A stretch of 42,564 nucleotides of DNA from Gammaproteobacteria bacterium (lineage in GTDB: Bacteria > Pseudomonadota > Gammaproteobacteria > Pseudomonadales > Azotimanducaceae). Each line of letters begins with the position of its first letter. Position 1 is the stretch's first letter. Below, one piece after another: positions 16,874 through 26,770 of the stretch. The notes below the pieces were generated by a model. The model searched no databases. It was given only the letters and a program-made list of their open reading frames with translations, and was not told the origin of the DNA. The DNA lies in the NCBI GenBank assembly GCA_021773565.1, contig JAJFJZ010000021.1:1-42564 (forward strand), read 5' to 3'. The position numbers and the translations under genes were made by a program.

Positions 16874-19684
16874 TTTAAGATAATGCCCGGTATGCGATTT
16901 TTTTAGTTTTGCCAACTGTTCAGGTGTACCGGCTGCCACCAGGGTACCACCGCCAGAACCACCCTCCGGCCCCATATCTATTACCCAGTCAGCGGTTTTA
17001 ATCACGTCAAGATTGTGTTCAATTACCACAATCGTATTACCCTGATTACGCAGTTTATGTAGCACTTCCATCAGCTGTTTAATGTCCTGAAAATGCAGCC
17101 CGGTAGTAGGTTCGTCCAGTATGTACAGGGTGTTTCCGGTGTCGCGCTTGGAAAGTTCGCGAGAAAGTTTAATACGCTGGGCCTCACCGCCTGACAGGGT
17201 GGTGGCACTTTGGCCCAGTCGAATATAGGAAAGCCCCACGTCCATCAGGGTTTGCAGCTTTCTGTTGAGTACGGGTATAGCGTCAAAAAACTCACGCGCA
17301 TCCTCAATGGTCATATCGAGTATCTGGTGAATATTTTTGCCCTTGTATTTAATATCCAGTGTTTCCCGGTTGTAACGTTTACTCTTGCAGACGTCACAGG
17401 GTACATAAACGTCGGGTAAAAAATGCATCTCCACCTTGATCAGCCCATCACCCTGACAAGGTTCACAGCGCCCGCCTTTAACGTTGAAACTAAAGCGTCC
17501 CGGCTTATAACCACGCATGCGGGCATCCTGGGTTTGGGCAAACAGCTCGCGTATCGGAGTAAATAAACCTGTGTAGGTAGCCGGGTTAGATCTTGGAGTT
17601 CGCCCAATAGGGCTCTGGTCGATGTCTACCACTTTATCCAGATGTTCAAGGCCGTGAATAGCATCATGCGCTGCTGCTACCAGAGTTGTAGCCTTGTTAA
17701 GCACTTTCGCCGCCATCGGATACAGGGTTTGGTTTATCAGGGTAGATTTTCCGGACCCGGATACTCCGGTTACACAGGTAAACAGGCCAACAGGGATATC
17801 TACGGTCAAATTTTGCAGGTTATTGGCTGAAGCGTTTTCAATTCGCACCAGCTTATCTTTGTTTACAGGCCTGCGTTTGTCTGGAATGGCAATGCAGGCC
17901 TTTCCGGACAAAAACTGTCCGGTGATAGATGCTTCGCAATTGATCAGATTGTTAACGTTCCCCTGTGCAACAATTTCGCCGCCGTGTACTCCAGCGCCTG
18001 GACCTATGTCGACAACATAGTCAGCAGCGCGAATCGCCTCTTCATCGTGCTCCACTACAATTACTGTGTTGCCCAGGTCTCTAAGGTGTACGAGGGTGCG
18101 CAACAGGCGTGCATTGTCGCGTTGGTGCAGGCCAATGGAGGGCTCATCAAGAATATACATAACCCCAACAAGACCAGCTCCAATCTGGCTCGCAAGGCGA
18201 ATACGCTGGGCTTCCCCGCCTGAAAGAGTTTCTGCACTTCTATCCAGGGTTAGATAGTTCAGGCCAACATCGAATAAAAACTGTAAACGTGCATTAATCT
18301 CTTTTAGTATTTTTGATGCGATGGTGCCTTTGCGTCCCTTCAGGCGCAATTTTTTGAAGTGCAGCATGGCATCTTCAATGGAACGGGAAGTTGTCCCTGG
18401 CAGGTTGGTTCCGTTAATGAATACGTGGCGCGAAGACTCTTTCAATCGTGCGCCGTCACAACGTGGGCAGCGTTGTACGGTAAGAAACTTTTGCAGGTTT
18501 TCTCGCACCATACTGGAGTCTGTTTCATGGTACCTGCGATCCATGTTGGGAATAATGCCCTCAAACTTGTGGGTTCGTTTTATTACGTCACCACGATCAT
18601 TGGCATAGCTGAAATCAATTTTTTCGTTACCGCTGCCATGCAGTAAACTGCGAATGTGCTTTTTACTAAGGGTGTTCAGCGGCGCATCAACATCAAACCC
18701 GTAGTGATCGGCGAGCGATGAAAGCATGTGAAAATAATATACGTTTCTGCGGTCCCATCCCCGTATTGCACCTTCTGATAAACTAAGCTCGTAGTCGTAA
18801 ACAACCAGCTCCGGATCGAAAAACTGCTTTACACCCAGCCCATCACAGTCCGGACAGGCACCTGCAGGATTGTTGAACGAAAATGACCGGGGTTCCAGTT
18901 CACTGATACTGTAGCCACAATCCGGACAGGCAAAACGTGCCGAAAATACCAGGTCATCCTGGTCCGATTGCTCCATGAAGGAAACACTTGCCACTCCATC
19001 TGCCAGAGCTATTGCGGTTTCAAATGACTCTGCCAGACGTTGTTGCATATCCGGGCTAACTTTCAGGCGGTCTACAACAGCGTGAATAGTGTGTTTCTTT
19101 TTTTTGTCCAATTCGGGAGGATGGTCGAGATCGACTACAATTCCATCCACTCGCGCTCTAATAAAACCGTTGGCAATAAGTTCCCTGAACAGGTGCAGGT
19201 GCTCACCTTTGCGCTCCACGACAACGGGAGCAAGTATCATTATGCGAGAATCCTTCGGCAAGGCCAGAACCTGATCCACCATTTGACTGATGGTTTGTGC
19301 ATCCAGCTTTTTATTGTGGGTGGGGCAGTAAGGATCACCCACGCGCGCATACAACAATCGCAGGTAGTCATAAATCTCTGTGATTGTTCCGACGGTCGAG
19401 CGAGGATTGTGTGAAGTCGATTTTTGCTCGATAGAAATAGCAGGCGAAAGGCCTTCTATATGATCTATATCGGGTTTTTCCATCATGGACAGAAACTGTC
19501 GAGCATAGGCTGACAAGGACTCAACGTAACGCCGCTGACCTTCTGCATATAGGGTATCAAAGGCCAGGGATGACTTTCCTGAGCCAGATAATCCAGTGAT
19601 CACTATTAGCTTGTCTCTGGGTAACTCGAGACTAATGTTCTTGAGATTGTGGGTGCGGGCACCCTGAATCGAAATTTTATCCAC
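16859..19684 (-). CDS. uvrA: Excinuclease ABC subunit A
   Basis: Damage-sensing ATPase of nucleotide excision repair; it loads UvrB on DNA. 941 aa, exact family length. Two ABC modules are visible, with Walker A loops [10 protein letters not shown] (near residue 32) and [10 protein letters not shown] (near 640), and signatures [14 protein letters not shown] and [15 protein letters not shown]. Zinc modules show CPDCGYS...CPDCDGLG and the C-terminal CEPCQGDG. The start is GTG (complement of 19682-19684), with the family N terminus [20 protein letters not shown]. It diverges from ssb, a conserved gammaproteobacterial pairing. Confidence 0.98.
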   Translation of the reverse strand: MDKISIQGARTHNLKNISLELPRDKLIVITGLSGSGKSSLAFDTLYAEGQRRYVESLSAYARQFLSMMEKPDIDHIEGLSPAISIEQKSTSHNPRSTVGTITEIYDYLRLLYARVGDPYCPTHNKKLDAQTISQMVDQVLALPKDSRIMILAPVVVERKGEHLHLFRELIANGFIRARVDGIVVDLDHPPELDKKKKHTIHAVVDRLKVSPDMQQRLAESFETAIALADGVASVSFMEQSDQDDLVFSARFACPDCGYSISELEPRSFSFNNPAGACPDCDGLGVKQFFDPELVVYDYELSLSEGAIRGWDRRNVYYFHMLSSLADHYGFDVDAPLNTLSKKHIRSLLHGSGNEKIDFSYANDRGDVIKRTHKFEGIIPNMDRRYHETDSSMVRENLQKFLTVQRCPRCDGARLKESSRHVFINGTNLPGTTSRSIEDAMLHFKKLRLKGRKGTIASKILKEINARLQFLFDVGLNYLTLDRSAETLSGGEAQRIRLASQIGAGLVGVMYILDEPSIGLHQRDNARLLRTLVHLRDLGNTVIVVEHDEEAIRAADYVVDIGPGAGVHGGEIVAQGNVNNLINCEASITGQFLSGKACIAIPDKRRPVNKDKLVRIENASANNLQNLTVDIPVGLFTCVTGVSGSGKSTLINQTLYPMAAKVLNKATTLVAAAHDAIHGLEHLDKVVDIDQSPIGRTPRSNPATYTGLFTPIRELFAQTQDARMRGYKPGRFSFNVKGGRCEPCQGDGLIKVEMHFLPDVYVPCDVCKSKRYNRETLDIKYKGKNIHQILDMTIEDAREFFDAIPVLNRKLQTLMDVGLSYIRLGQSATTLSGGEAQRIKLSRELSKRDTGNTLYILDEPTTGLHFQDIKQLMEVLHKLRNQGNTIVVIEHNLDVIKTADWVIDMGPEGGSGGGTLVAAGTPEQLAKLKKSHTGHYLKALLK

Positions 19685-19881
19685 TGGTAATTGCTTCAGG
19701 CCAAACGAGTAAAAATACCGCCTTTGGGTCGGTCTAGCAATAGCAGTAGTTTTTTAGTTCGCAGATTCACAAAAATCGCACGGAGCTGCGAGCCTATGGC
19801 GGTATGCTTGCCAGCACGCTTGTTATAAACTGTATAAAAGACGCATAACACTGATATATAACTGATCTACAGGGCAGGCAA
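19685..19881. promoter_or_regulatory. Divergent uvrA/ssb promoter region
   Basis: 197 bp between two divergent genes must hold both promoters. For ssb a weak candidate is TTGCCA (19808-19813) with TATAAA (19833-19838), spacer 19 bp. No good LexA site (CTGT-N8-ACAG) was found, although the E. coli pair is SOS-regulated. No gene is seen here. Confidence 0.35.
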
Positions 19882-20319
19882 ATGGCAAGAGGAGTTAACA
19901 AGGCAATTTTGATTGGTAATCTGGGCAGAGATCCAGAGACCCGTTATACACAGGGAGGAGCGCCGGTAACAAGCTTTAGCGTAGCAACTTCCGAGTCGTG
20001 GAAAGACAAACAAACCGGTCAACAGCAGGATCGAACGGAATGGCACAATGTGGTGTGTTTTGCCAGGCTTGCTGAAATCGCAGGCGAATATCTCAAGCGT
20101 GGTTCAAAGGTATATATTGAAGGTTCACTGCGTACCAGCAATTGGGAAAAAGACGGTCAAAAACACTACAAAACTGAAGTGATCGCCAGCAATCTTCAGA
20201 TGCTGGACAGTCGTGGTGGGTCTCCGGATTCCGGCGGTGGTGCTGCAGAAAGCCAGATGGAGCCGGTACATAATACACCCGACCCCATGCCGGATTTTGA
20301 TGACGACATCCCTTTTTAG
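19882..20319 (+). CDS. ssb: Single-stranded DNA-binding protein
   Basis: Tetrameric protein coating single-stranded DNA in replication and repair. 145 aa. The OB-fold is at residues 1-110, with [34 protein letters not shown] and the [20 protein letters not shown] block. A short Gly/Ser-rich linker leads to the acidic tip [10 protein letters not shown], the docking site for partner proteins. The linker is shorter than in E. coli SSB (178 aa). AGGGCAGG precedes ATG 19882. Confidence 0.97.
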   Translation: MARGVNKAILIGNLGRDPETRYTQGGAPVTSFSVATSESWKDKQTGQQQDRTEWHNVVCFARLAEIAGEYLKRGSKVYIEGSLRTSNWEKDGQKHYKTEVIASNLQMLDSRGGSPDSGGGAAESQMEPVHNTPDPMPDFDDDIPF

Positions 20320-20326
20320 GGCGACT

Positions 20327-20366
20327 CTGATCAGGTATCTGCCTAGATCTGCCTGAACCAGATCAG
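20327..20366. terminator. Stem between ssb and uppP ends, with 10-bp tandem repeat in the loop
   Basis: CTGATCAGGT (20327-20336) and ACCAGATCAG (20357-20366) pair with one mismatch. The 20-nt loop is a tandem duplication: ATCTGCCTAG (20337-20346), then ATCTGCCTGA (20347-20356). The uppP stop codon (complement of 20343-20345) lies in it. The convergent position suggests a shared transcription end, but no T run is present. Confidence 0.4.
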
Positions 20367-21149
20367 CCCAAACAGAAATATGCCCAGTGTGATGCGGTAT
20401 ATCACATAGGGCGTCATTCCTGTTCGCTTAAGCAGGCTGATAAAAAAATGGATACACAGGTAAGCAGCAATAGCGCTTATTAACGCGCCCGTGAGCAAGT
20501 CTCCCCAGTTTACCGCAAGTTCAGTTTGCCAAAGGTCGATGAGCGCCAGAGTACTTGCTCCCAGAATTGCCGGTATGGAAAGCAAAAAAGAAAAGCGCGC
20601 TGCGGTCTCCGGAGAGATGTTCAAAAACAGGGCTGCGGTAATAGTGATACCCGAGCGTGAGGTGCCCGGGATGAGTGCCAGAATCTGAGCGAATCCGATA
20701 ATGAGTGCGGCTTTCCAGGCCACCCCGGCATCGCTTGTTGAGCCCCTTGATCGATCCGCCAGCCACAGCACAACCCCAAAAAATATGCTGGCGCAGGCAA
20801 TCACCCAGGTATGTCGTAAATCGTTTGCTATAAAATCCTTGAGTAACAAGCCCGCAAAAACCAGGGGTAAGCTTGCTGCAATAATTTTAAACAGCAGCCC
20901 CGTATGTTCATCCACTTTGCCGGAACTGACGAAATTGAGTCCGCCGTGTGCGAATGCACGAATGTCTTCACGAAAATAAAGCAACACGGCAAGTAGTGAT
21001 CCTGCATGAACTGCAATATCAAAAGCCAGGCCCTGATCCTGCCAGTTCCAAAGTTGGTGTGGAATTATCAGGTGTGCTGAACTTGAAACAGGAAGGAACT
21101 CGGTAATGCCCTGAATGAGGGCAAGAAAAATTATTTGCAGTAGGTCCAC
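20343..21149 (-). CDS. uppP: Undecaprenyl-diphosphatase
   Basis: Inner-membrane enzyme that dephosphorylates undecaprenyl pyrophosphate and recycles the lipid carrier of cell-wall synthesis (bacA family). 268 aa, usual length, strongly hydrophobic. The two catalytic motifs are ITEFLPVSSSAHLIIP near residues 15-30 and PGTSRSGITITAALFL near residues 160-175. The start is GTG (complement of 21147-21149), fitting the family N terminus MDLLQIIFLALIQG. It is a single gene convergent with ssb. Confidence 0.96.
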   Translation of the reverse strand: MDLLQIIFLALIQGITEFLPVSSSAHLIIPHQLWNWQDQGLAFDIAVHAGSLLAVLLYFREDIRAFAHGGLNFVSSGKVDEHTGLLFKIIAASLPLVFAGLLLKDFIANDLRHTWVIACASIFFGVVLWLADRSRGSTSDAGVAWKAALIIGFAQILALIPGTSRSGITITAALFLNISPETAARFSFLLSIPAILGASTLALIDLWQTELAVNWGDLLTGALISAIAAYLCIHFFISLLKRTGMTPYVIYRITLGIFLFGLIWFRQI

Positions 21150-21305
21150 AATGCCTGTGCTTGTTATTGTTTCTCCTCAATTCTAACCCGCCACTGGGCA
21201 ATTGCCAGCCTCTTTACTGATTGTCGCCTCGAATGTAGCCCACAGCCGCTTCACAGTAAGCAGACTTGGGAGGATAATCGACCCGGAATAAAATTGGATA
21301 CTACA

Positions 21306-21935
21306 ATGAGCAGCAATATGCCAAAACCCCGGCCGATCGAGATAGCATTGTTCCCGCTGAAAACAGTCTTGTATCCGGGTGGTAGATTGCCATTACGTGT
21401 TTTTGAACCCCGCTATGTTGACCTGGTTACCAGTTGCCTAAAACAATCAGTCGGTTTTGGAGTGGTACTAATTCGCAGTGGATCGGATTCTCGCGTGGCG
21501 GATCAGCGCCAACCGGATATCTACAACATTGGAACCTATGCTGAAATTATTGATTTCAACCAGTTAAAGGACGGCTTGCTTGGAATAATTGCCCGCGGAA
21601 AACACAAATTCAGAATTCTCAGAAAATACGAAATGGATGATTATCTACTGATGGCAGAAGCGGAGTTTCTTCCGGCAGAAGCTCGAGAGCCGCTGGATGC
21701 CAGTCACATGGATATGGTCGGTACGCTAAAGGAACTTGTTAAACATCCCATGGTGCAAAAACTCAGGAAACAAATGCATCTGGACATAGACTATAACGAT
21801 GCAAGCTCGGTCAGTTTACGCCTGTCGGAACTCCTGCCACTGGACCCGGATGCAAAACAAACATTACTGCAACTCAACCAGCCAAAAGAACGCCTTGCTG
21901 AACTCGCTCGACTTCTCAGAGCCCTCAGCGAATAA
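21306..21935 (+). CDS. LON substrate-binding domain protein
   Basis: Stand-alone protein resembling the N-terminal domain of Lon protease (PUA-like fold), without ATPase or protease parts. From ATG 21306 it is 209 aa; an in-frame TTG 21294 would add four residues, and no well-placed ribosome binding site supports either. Diagnostic segments are ALFPLKTVLYPGGRLPLRVF, EPRYVDLVTSCLK and GFGVVLIRSGSD. The exact function of this family is not known. Its last codons and stop are repeated several times downstream (21918-22034). It precedes proA by 155 bp. Confidence 0.88.
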   Translation: MSSNMPKPRPIEIALFPLKTVLYPGGRLPLRVFEPRYVDLVTSCLKQSVGFGVVLIRSGSDSRVADQRQPDIYNIGTYAEIIDFNQLKDGLLGIIARGKHKFRILRKYEMDDYLLMAEAEFLPAEAREPLDASHMDMVGTLKELVKHPMVQKLRKQMHLDIDYNDASSVSLRLSELLPLDPDAKQTLLQLNQPKERLAELARLLRALSE

Positions 21936-22034
21936 AGAGCCCTCAGCGAGTAAGAGCCCTCAGCTAGTAAGAGCCCTCAGCGAGTAAGAGCCCTCAGCAA
22001 AGCCTTTAGCGGGTAAAGAGTAAAAGCCCTCAGC
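21918..22034 (+). repeat. 17/18-bp tandem repeats copying a gene end with its stop codon
   Basis: Units of the form (A)GAGCCCTCAGCGAGTAA start at 21918, 21936, 21954, 21971 and 21988, the fifth being degenerate, with a final partial unit ending near 22034. The first unit is the coding end and stop of the LON-domain gene. Periods are 18, 18, 17 and 17 bp, so the frame shifts after the second unit. Confidence 0.92.
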
Positions 22035-22090
22035 GCAAAATACAGCACAGCTATGTATAATTGCACGGGAATATACCTGGTAAATTTTTA

Positions 22091-23350
22091 ATGAACATTC
22101 AATCCTACATGCTGCAAGTAGGGCAGGACGCCCGCGCCGCATCTCGCAAAATAGCGTCGGCAGACACACGGGTTAAATCAACCGCGCTTAAAGCTATTGG
22201 GCAGGCCTTGCTGGATAACAGAGCGGGTTTGCTGGCGGCTAACAAACTGGATTTGGAAGCAGCGGCAGCCAATGGGCTTGCCCAACCTCTGGTTGATCGT
22301 CTGGTATTGGGTGATAAGGGCATACAGCAAATGGTAGCCGGGGTTCTGGAGGTGGAGTCGCTGGGAGATCCGGTTGGTGAAATCTCTGAAATGCGATATA
22401 TGCCAAGTGGTATACGGGTAGGACGTATGCGTGTGCCATTGGGTGTAATTGGCATAATTTATGAGTCAAGGCCAAACGTTACTGTTGATGCTGCCAGTTT
22501 GTGTTTAAAAGCCGGTAATGCCTGTATTTTGCGTGGAGGATCGGAGGCATTTCACTCCAATACTGCAATAGCGCTATGTATTCGTAAGGGCCTGCTGGAA
22601 GCAGGCTTACCTGAAACAGTGGTACAGGTTATCGACACCACGGATCGAGCGGCAGTGGGCGCGCTGTTAAAGCTTGAAGATTATGTGGATGTGCTGATCC
22701 CGAGGGGTGGCAGGGGACTTATTGAGCGCGTTTCGCAAGAATCGAAAATCCCGGTGATTAAACATCTGGATGGAATATGTCACCTGTATATTGATGAGGG
22801 GGCAGACACAGAGATGGCGATTAATATCGCTGTAAATTCAAAAGCCGAAAAGTATGCGGTATGCAATGCGCTTGAAACATTGCTGGTCGCTGAATCGATG
22901 GCGGATAAAGTGCTGCCTGAACTGGATGATCGTTTTTCCCAGTTGGGTGTAGAGCTGAGGGGTTGTGAGCGAACGCTTGAGTTCATGCCTGCAGCCACTG
23001 CGGCCAGCGATGAAGATTGGGCTGCAGAGTACCTGGGTCCTGTTTTGTCAGTCCGTGTAGTGCAGGATCTGGATGTGGCTATTGATCACATAGCCCGATA
23101 CGGCTCCCAACACACTGATTGTATTGTTTCCAACAACCATGCAAATACCCAGCGTTTTTTGACGGAAGTTGATTCTGCTTCTGTATTGGTGAATGTCTCC
23201 ACGCAGTTTGCCGATGGTTTTGAATACGGCCTGGGTGCAGAAATTGGAATTTCCACTGATAAGATTCATGCGCGGGGTCCGGTGGGTCTTGAGGGCATGA
23301 CCTCACAAAAATTCATCGTTCTGGGGCAGGGTGAAATCCGTATTCGCTAA
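22091..23350 (+). CDS. proA: Glutamate-5-semialdehyde dehydrogenase (gamma-glutamyl phosphate reductase)
   Basis: Second step of proline synthesis: NADPH-dependent reduction of gamma-glutamyl phosphate. ATG 22091 gives 419 aa, the family norm; an upstream in-frame TTG at 22061 is rejected. Typical segments are [48 protein letters not shown], and the catalytic cysteine in [16 protein letters not shown]. The C-terminal [19 protein letters not shown] is diagnostic. proB is not adjacent. nadD follows 24 bp later. Confidence 0.97.
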   Translation: MNIQSYMLQVGQDARAASRKIASADTRVKSTALKAIGQALLDNRAGLLAANKLDLEAAAANGLAQPLVDRLVLGDKGIQQMVAGVLEVESLGDPVGEISEMRYMPSGIRVGRMRVPLGVIGIIYESRPNVTVDAASLCLKAGNACILRGGSEAFHSNTAIALCIRKGLLEAGLPETVVQVIDTTDRAAVGALLKLEDYVDVLIPRGGRGLIERVSQESKIPVIKHLDGICHLYIDEGADTEMAINIAVNSKAEKYAVCNALETLLVAESMADKVLPELDDRFSQLGVELRGCERTLEFMPAATAASDEDWAAEYLGPVLSVRVVQDLDVAIDHIARYGSQHTDCIVSNNHANTQRFLTEVDSASVLVNVSTQFADGFEYGLGAEIGISTDKIHARGPVGLEGMTSQKFIVLGQGEIRIR

Positions 23351-23374
23351 CAGCCTTGAGCGGTATTTGAACCC

Positions 23375-24028
23375 ATGATCGCCTACTATGGTGGCGGATT
23401 TGACCCCATACATAATGGCCATTTGCATGCAGCGAGATTCGCGCTGAAGCTTTTCAAACTGGATGAAGTGCGTTTTATTCTTACGGCAAGGCCGGTACAC
23501 AAAAATGTGTCGGGGCGGGGCGTACATGCCAGATGGGAGATGCTGGAACGCGCGCTTCAGGACCAGGCTCATATGTATGCGGATGACATAGAAATATCCC
23601 GTCCGAAGCAGCACTCCTATACCTACAATACCCTGTTAAATCTGCGTGAAAAACATGGTACCGCCAAACCCTTGTTTTGGCTCATGGGTTCAGACCAGTT
23701 TGCTGTCCTTGAAAGCTGGTATCATGGCCTGGAGTTAATTTCGCTGGCGCACATAGTTGTATTCACCCGGCGCGCGTACGCCCTGAACGAGATATTAAAC
23801 AAGCGGATGCAGGATTTTTCGAATATACATACTACTCGAAATGTTCAGCAACTCACTTCCAAACCGGCTGGAAAGCTGTATTTTGCGGATCATGAGATGC
23901 TGGATGTTTCTTCTACCCAAATACGGGAAAACCTTAAGCTGGGAGCAAGTGTTCAACACCTGTTACCAGCGAGCGTACTGTCCTATATTATGGAAAAACA
24001 ACTCTACCAAACAGGAGACAATGAATGA
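23375..24028 (+). CDS. nadD: Nicotinate-nucleotide adenylyltransferase
   Basis: Transfers AMP from ATP to nicotinate mononucleotide in NAD synthesis. 217 aa, usual length. The nucleotidyl-transferase motif GGGFDPIHNGHLHAARF is at the N terminus, and the C-terminal DVSSTQIRENL matches the conserved SSTxIR motif. The order proA-nadD-rsfS-rlmH-mrdA-rodA is conserved in Pseudomonas-like bacteria. It overlaps rsfS by 4 bp. Confidence 0.95.
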   Translation: MIAYYGGGFDPIHNGHLHAARFALKLFKLDEVRFILTARPVHKNVSGRGVHARWEMLERALQDQAHMYADDIEISRPKQHSYTYNTLLNLREKHGTAKPLFWLMGSDQFAVLESWYHGLELISLAHIVVFTRRAYALNEILNKRMQDFSNIHTTRNVQQLTSKPAGKLYFADHEMLDVSSTQIRENLKLGASVQHLLPASVLSYIMEKQLYQTGDNE

Positions 24029-24399
24029 CTGGTAGTAAGTCAGCGTTCAAACAATCAAATGAAGTTACACCGAAACTCAAAAACCAGATCGTTAATGTTC
24101 TGGAAGATTTTAAAGGCAAGGACATCGTAGCACTGGACGTGAGCAAGCTGACTGATATTACCGATTTTATGATAGTAGTAAGCGGAAGCTCGAATCGGCA
24201 GGTAAAGGCTTTGTCAGATGGGGTAGTGGAATTCGCAAAATCTTCCCATGTAAAGCTTTTGGGAGTAGAAGGCAAAGAGAATCTGGATTGGGTGCTGATT
24301 GATCTGGGAGATGTAGTAGTACATGTGATGCATCCGGATAGTCGCGAATTTTATAATCTGGAAGCGTTGTGGTCGGATTTTGGTGGCGACGCCCAGTGA
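24025..24399 (+). CDS. rsfS: Ribosome silencing factor
   Basis: Binds L14 and blocks subunit joining when nutrients are short. 124 aa; E. coli RsfS has 105, and the excess is at the N terminus. Typical segments are DIVALDVSKLTDITDFMIVV, GSSNRQVKALSDGVVEFAK and VVHVMHPDSREFYNLEALWS. It overlaps nadD by 4 bp and rlmH by 4 bp (GTGA), so the three are translationally linked. Confidence 0.95.
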   Translation: MTGSKSAFKQSNEVTPKLKNQIVNVLEDFKGKDIVALDVSKLTDITDFMIVVSGSSNRQVKALSDGVVEFAKSSHVKLLGVEGKENLDWVLIDLGDVVVHVMHPDSREFYNLEALWSDFGGDAQ

Positions 24400-24866
24400 T
24401 CATAAGGCTGTTGAGCATCGGAACCAAAATGCCCGACTGGATTCAAAAAGGGTATGCAGAATACGCGCGACGTCTGCCCAGTGAAAATGCACTGGAACTG
24501 GTGGAGTTACCGCTGCGAAAACGCGGCTCCAACAGTATAGCCGTACAGCAACAACATGAGGAAAAACTGCTGCTGGGTAAACTAAAACCACGGGACCTGG
24601 TGATAGCGCTGGATGAATCTGGCGAGGGCTGGACGAGCGACATGTTAGCTAAAAAAATGGCTTCATGGCGTGGCAGTGGAAGTAATGTTGCCCTGTTGGT
24701 AGGTGGCCCGGATGGATTGTCGGATGTGTGCAAGCAGGCAGCGAGTGAGTTGTGGTCCCTGTCTTGTGCAACCTTGCCGCATGCACTTGTTCGTGTTCTG
24801 GTGGCAGAACAGATCTACCGGGCCTGGAGTTTGAATGCCAATCATCCATATCATCGTGCGGGTTAA
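24396..24866 (+). CDS. rlmH: 23S rRNA pseudouridine-1915 N3-methyltransferase
   Basis: SPOUT-fold methyltransferase modifying helix 69 of 23S rRNA in the assembled ribosome. GTG 24396 gives 156 aa (E. coli 155) with the family N terminus IIRLLSIGTKMPDWIQKGY; longer readings into rsfS are rejected. The knot region shows LLVGGPDGLSDVCK, and the C terminus ends in NHPYHRAG, as in the family. It lies between rsfS and mrdA. Confidence 0.95.
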   Translation: MIIRLLSIGTKMPDWIQKGYAEYARRLPSENALELVELPLRKRGSNSIAVQQQHEEKLLLGKLKPRDLVIALDESGEGWTSDMLAKKMASWRGSGSNVALLVGGPDGLSDVCKQAASELWSLSCATLPHALVRVLVAEQIYRAWSLNANHPYHRAG

Positions 24867-24877
24867 TGGTTCTATAA

Positions 24878-26770
24878 ATGTCTGAGCCAATGCATCTAAA
24901 AGATTCTGAAAGCGAGCGACGCAGTTTTGCTGGGCGTTCGGTGGCAGTACTGGTTTTGGTTTTGGTTTGTACCAGTATCCTGGTTGGCCGCCTTATTCAA
25001 CTGCAAATAGTTTCTCATCAGGATTATGTTACCCGCTCTGATGAGAATCGAATCCAGGTACAAGCGCTGGCTCCCCCTCGGGGATTGATACTTGATAGGC
25101 GGGGGGTAGTGCTCGCTGAAAACCGTGCGGTCTTTACGCTGTCACTGATCAAGGAACGAATAGTTGATATGCCTGCAATGCTTGATGAGTTGAAAAACCT
25201 TGTGGGTGTAAGTGATGAAGAGATAGAGCAGTTTCACAAGCGGATGAGCCGGCGCAAACGACCTTACGAGGCGGTGGCCTTACGTTTGGTATTGTCCGAA
25301 GAACAGATATCAATACTTTCGGTAAATCGCCACCGCCTGTCAGGCGTAGAAGTACAGGCACAGTTGCTAAGATATTATCCCCATGGCGAGCTCCTCTCGC
25401 ATGTAGTGGGGTCTGTTCGGCGAATAACAGAAGAAGATCTGGGAACACTGGATGTTGTCAACTACAGCGCATCCCAGTTTGTGGGTAAACGCGGTGTTGA
25501 GCAATTCTATGAAACATCCCTGCATGGAACAGTTGGATACCAGAATGTCGAAGTAGATGCGCGCGGGCAAATTCGAAAAGTTCTGGAAATAAACCCGCCG
25601 TTAACGGGTGAAAGCATCACCCTGCATTTAGACGTGGAACTACAATCAGCCGCAGTAAAAGCGCTGGGAGACAGGCGTGGTGCGGTCGTCGCCATTGATC
25701 CCAAGACTGGTGGAATTCTGGCCATGGTTAGTACACCCGGCTACGACCCCAACCTGTTTGTGACCGGGATGACTGCTGAAAAATACAGGGAGCTGACCAG
25801 TTCCAGGGATATCCCGCTATTTAACCGGGCGGTTGATGGGCAGTACGCGCCAGGATCTACTTTTAAACCGGTGGTAGGGCTTGCAGGAATTGGCAAGGAA
25901 ATTACTACCTGGGAAGAGACTATTCAGGATAATGGCGCCTTTCGAATAGAGGGTCAGCCGAGAGTGTGGCGAGACTGGAGCTGGAAGAAAAATAATTCCG
26001 GTGGACAAGGACAAGTGGATCTTCACAGGGCTATCTATCGCTCATCTAATGTGTACTTTTACAATCTTGCCCACAAGCTCGGTATTGAGGCCCTGGCGGA
26101 CATGGCTAAGCGCTTCGGTATTGGTCAGGCCACAGCGATAGATGTATTGCAACGAAACATCGGACTCATGCCGGACCCTGTGTGGAAATACGGGGCCAAG
26201 GGTGAAATCTGGTATCCGGGTGATACCGTTAATGTAGGCATCGGACAGGGTGATGTGCTGGTAACTCCCCTGCAGCTGGCCAGCATGGCGGCAGTAATTG
26301 CTAATCGTGGTCACTGGATGCGCCCCAGAATGTTGCTTTCCAGTGCGGTAGATCTGGTGGAATCCGATGCGGGCGTTCCCATGCAGGATATCACCGAGGT
26401 AAAACCCCAGGATTGGGAAAACATGATTGATGCTATGGAAGATGTGGTGCATCGGGGTAACAAGGGTTTTCGTCAAAATGGAACAGCCTGGGCTTATATT
26501 GGGCGCAATATTGGCTATCGAATGGCCGGGAAATCTGGCACAGCCCAGGTTGTAGGAATTCTACAGGGCGAAGAATACGACGAAGAACTGCTTACAGAGT
26601 ATCAACGTAAACATGCCTGGTTTATGGCATTTGCACCTGCTGATAATCCCCGGATCGCACTTGTTGTACTGGTAGAAAATGGTGGTGGAGGAAGTTCGGT
26701 AGCCGCCCCGGTAGCACGTGAAGTAATCGATGCCTATCTGCTGCCCAAAATAGCAGGTACGGGATTATGA
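24878..26770 (+). CDS. mrdA: Penicillin-binding protein 2
   Basis: Transpeptidase of the rod-shape elongation complex, paired with the glycosyltransferase RodA. 630 aa, typical. An N-terminal membrane anchor (VAVLVLVLVCTSILVGRLI) is followed by the dimerisation domain with PPRGLILDRRGVVLAENR, then the catalytic domain. Active-site motifs are STFK (in YAPGSTFKPVVGL), SSN (in YRSSNVYFYNLA) and KSGT (in MAGKSGTAQV). The stop overlaps the rodA start (ATGA). Confidence 0.97.
   Translation: MSEPMHLKDSESERRSFAGRSVAVLVLVLVCTSILVGRLIQLQIVSHQDYVTRSDENRIQVQALAPPRGLILDRRGVVLAENRAVFTLSLIKERIVDMPAMLDELKNLVGVSDEEIEQFHKRMSRRKRPYEAVALRLVLSEEQISILSVNRHRLSGVEVQAQLLRYYPHGELLSHVVGSVRRITEEDLGTLDVVNYSASQFVGKRGVEQFYETSLHGTVGYQNVEVDARGQIRKVLEINPPLTGESITLHLDVELQSAAVKALGDRRGAVVAIDPKTGGILAMVSTPGYDPNLFVTGMTAEKYRELTSSRDIPLFNRAVDGQYAPGSTFKPVVGLAGIGKEITTWEETIQDNGAFRIEGQPRVWRDWSWKKNNSGGQGQVDLHRAIYRSSNVYFYNLAHKLGIEALADMAKRFGIGQATAIDVLQRNIGLMPDPVWKYGAKGEIWYPGDTVNVGIGQGDVLVTPLQLASMAAVIANRGHWMRPRMLLSSAVDLVESDAGVPMQDITEVKPQDWENMIDAMEDVVHRGNKGFRQNGTAWAYIGRNIGYRMAGKSGTAQVVGILQGEEYDEELLTEYQRKHAWFMAFAPADNPRIALVVLVENGGGGSSVAAPVAREVIDAYLLPKIAGTGL

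Noticed and set aside
19829-19875. LexA (SOS) box between uvrA and ssb
   Set aside because: CTGTATAAAAGACGCA and CTGATATATAACTGAT were inspected; neither has the second ACAG half-site at the right spacing.
21918-22034. CRISPR array
   Set aside because: Units are contiguous 17/18-bp tandem copies with no unique spacers, and no cas gene is near.
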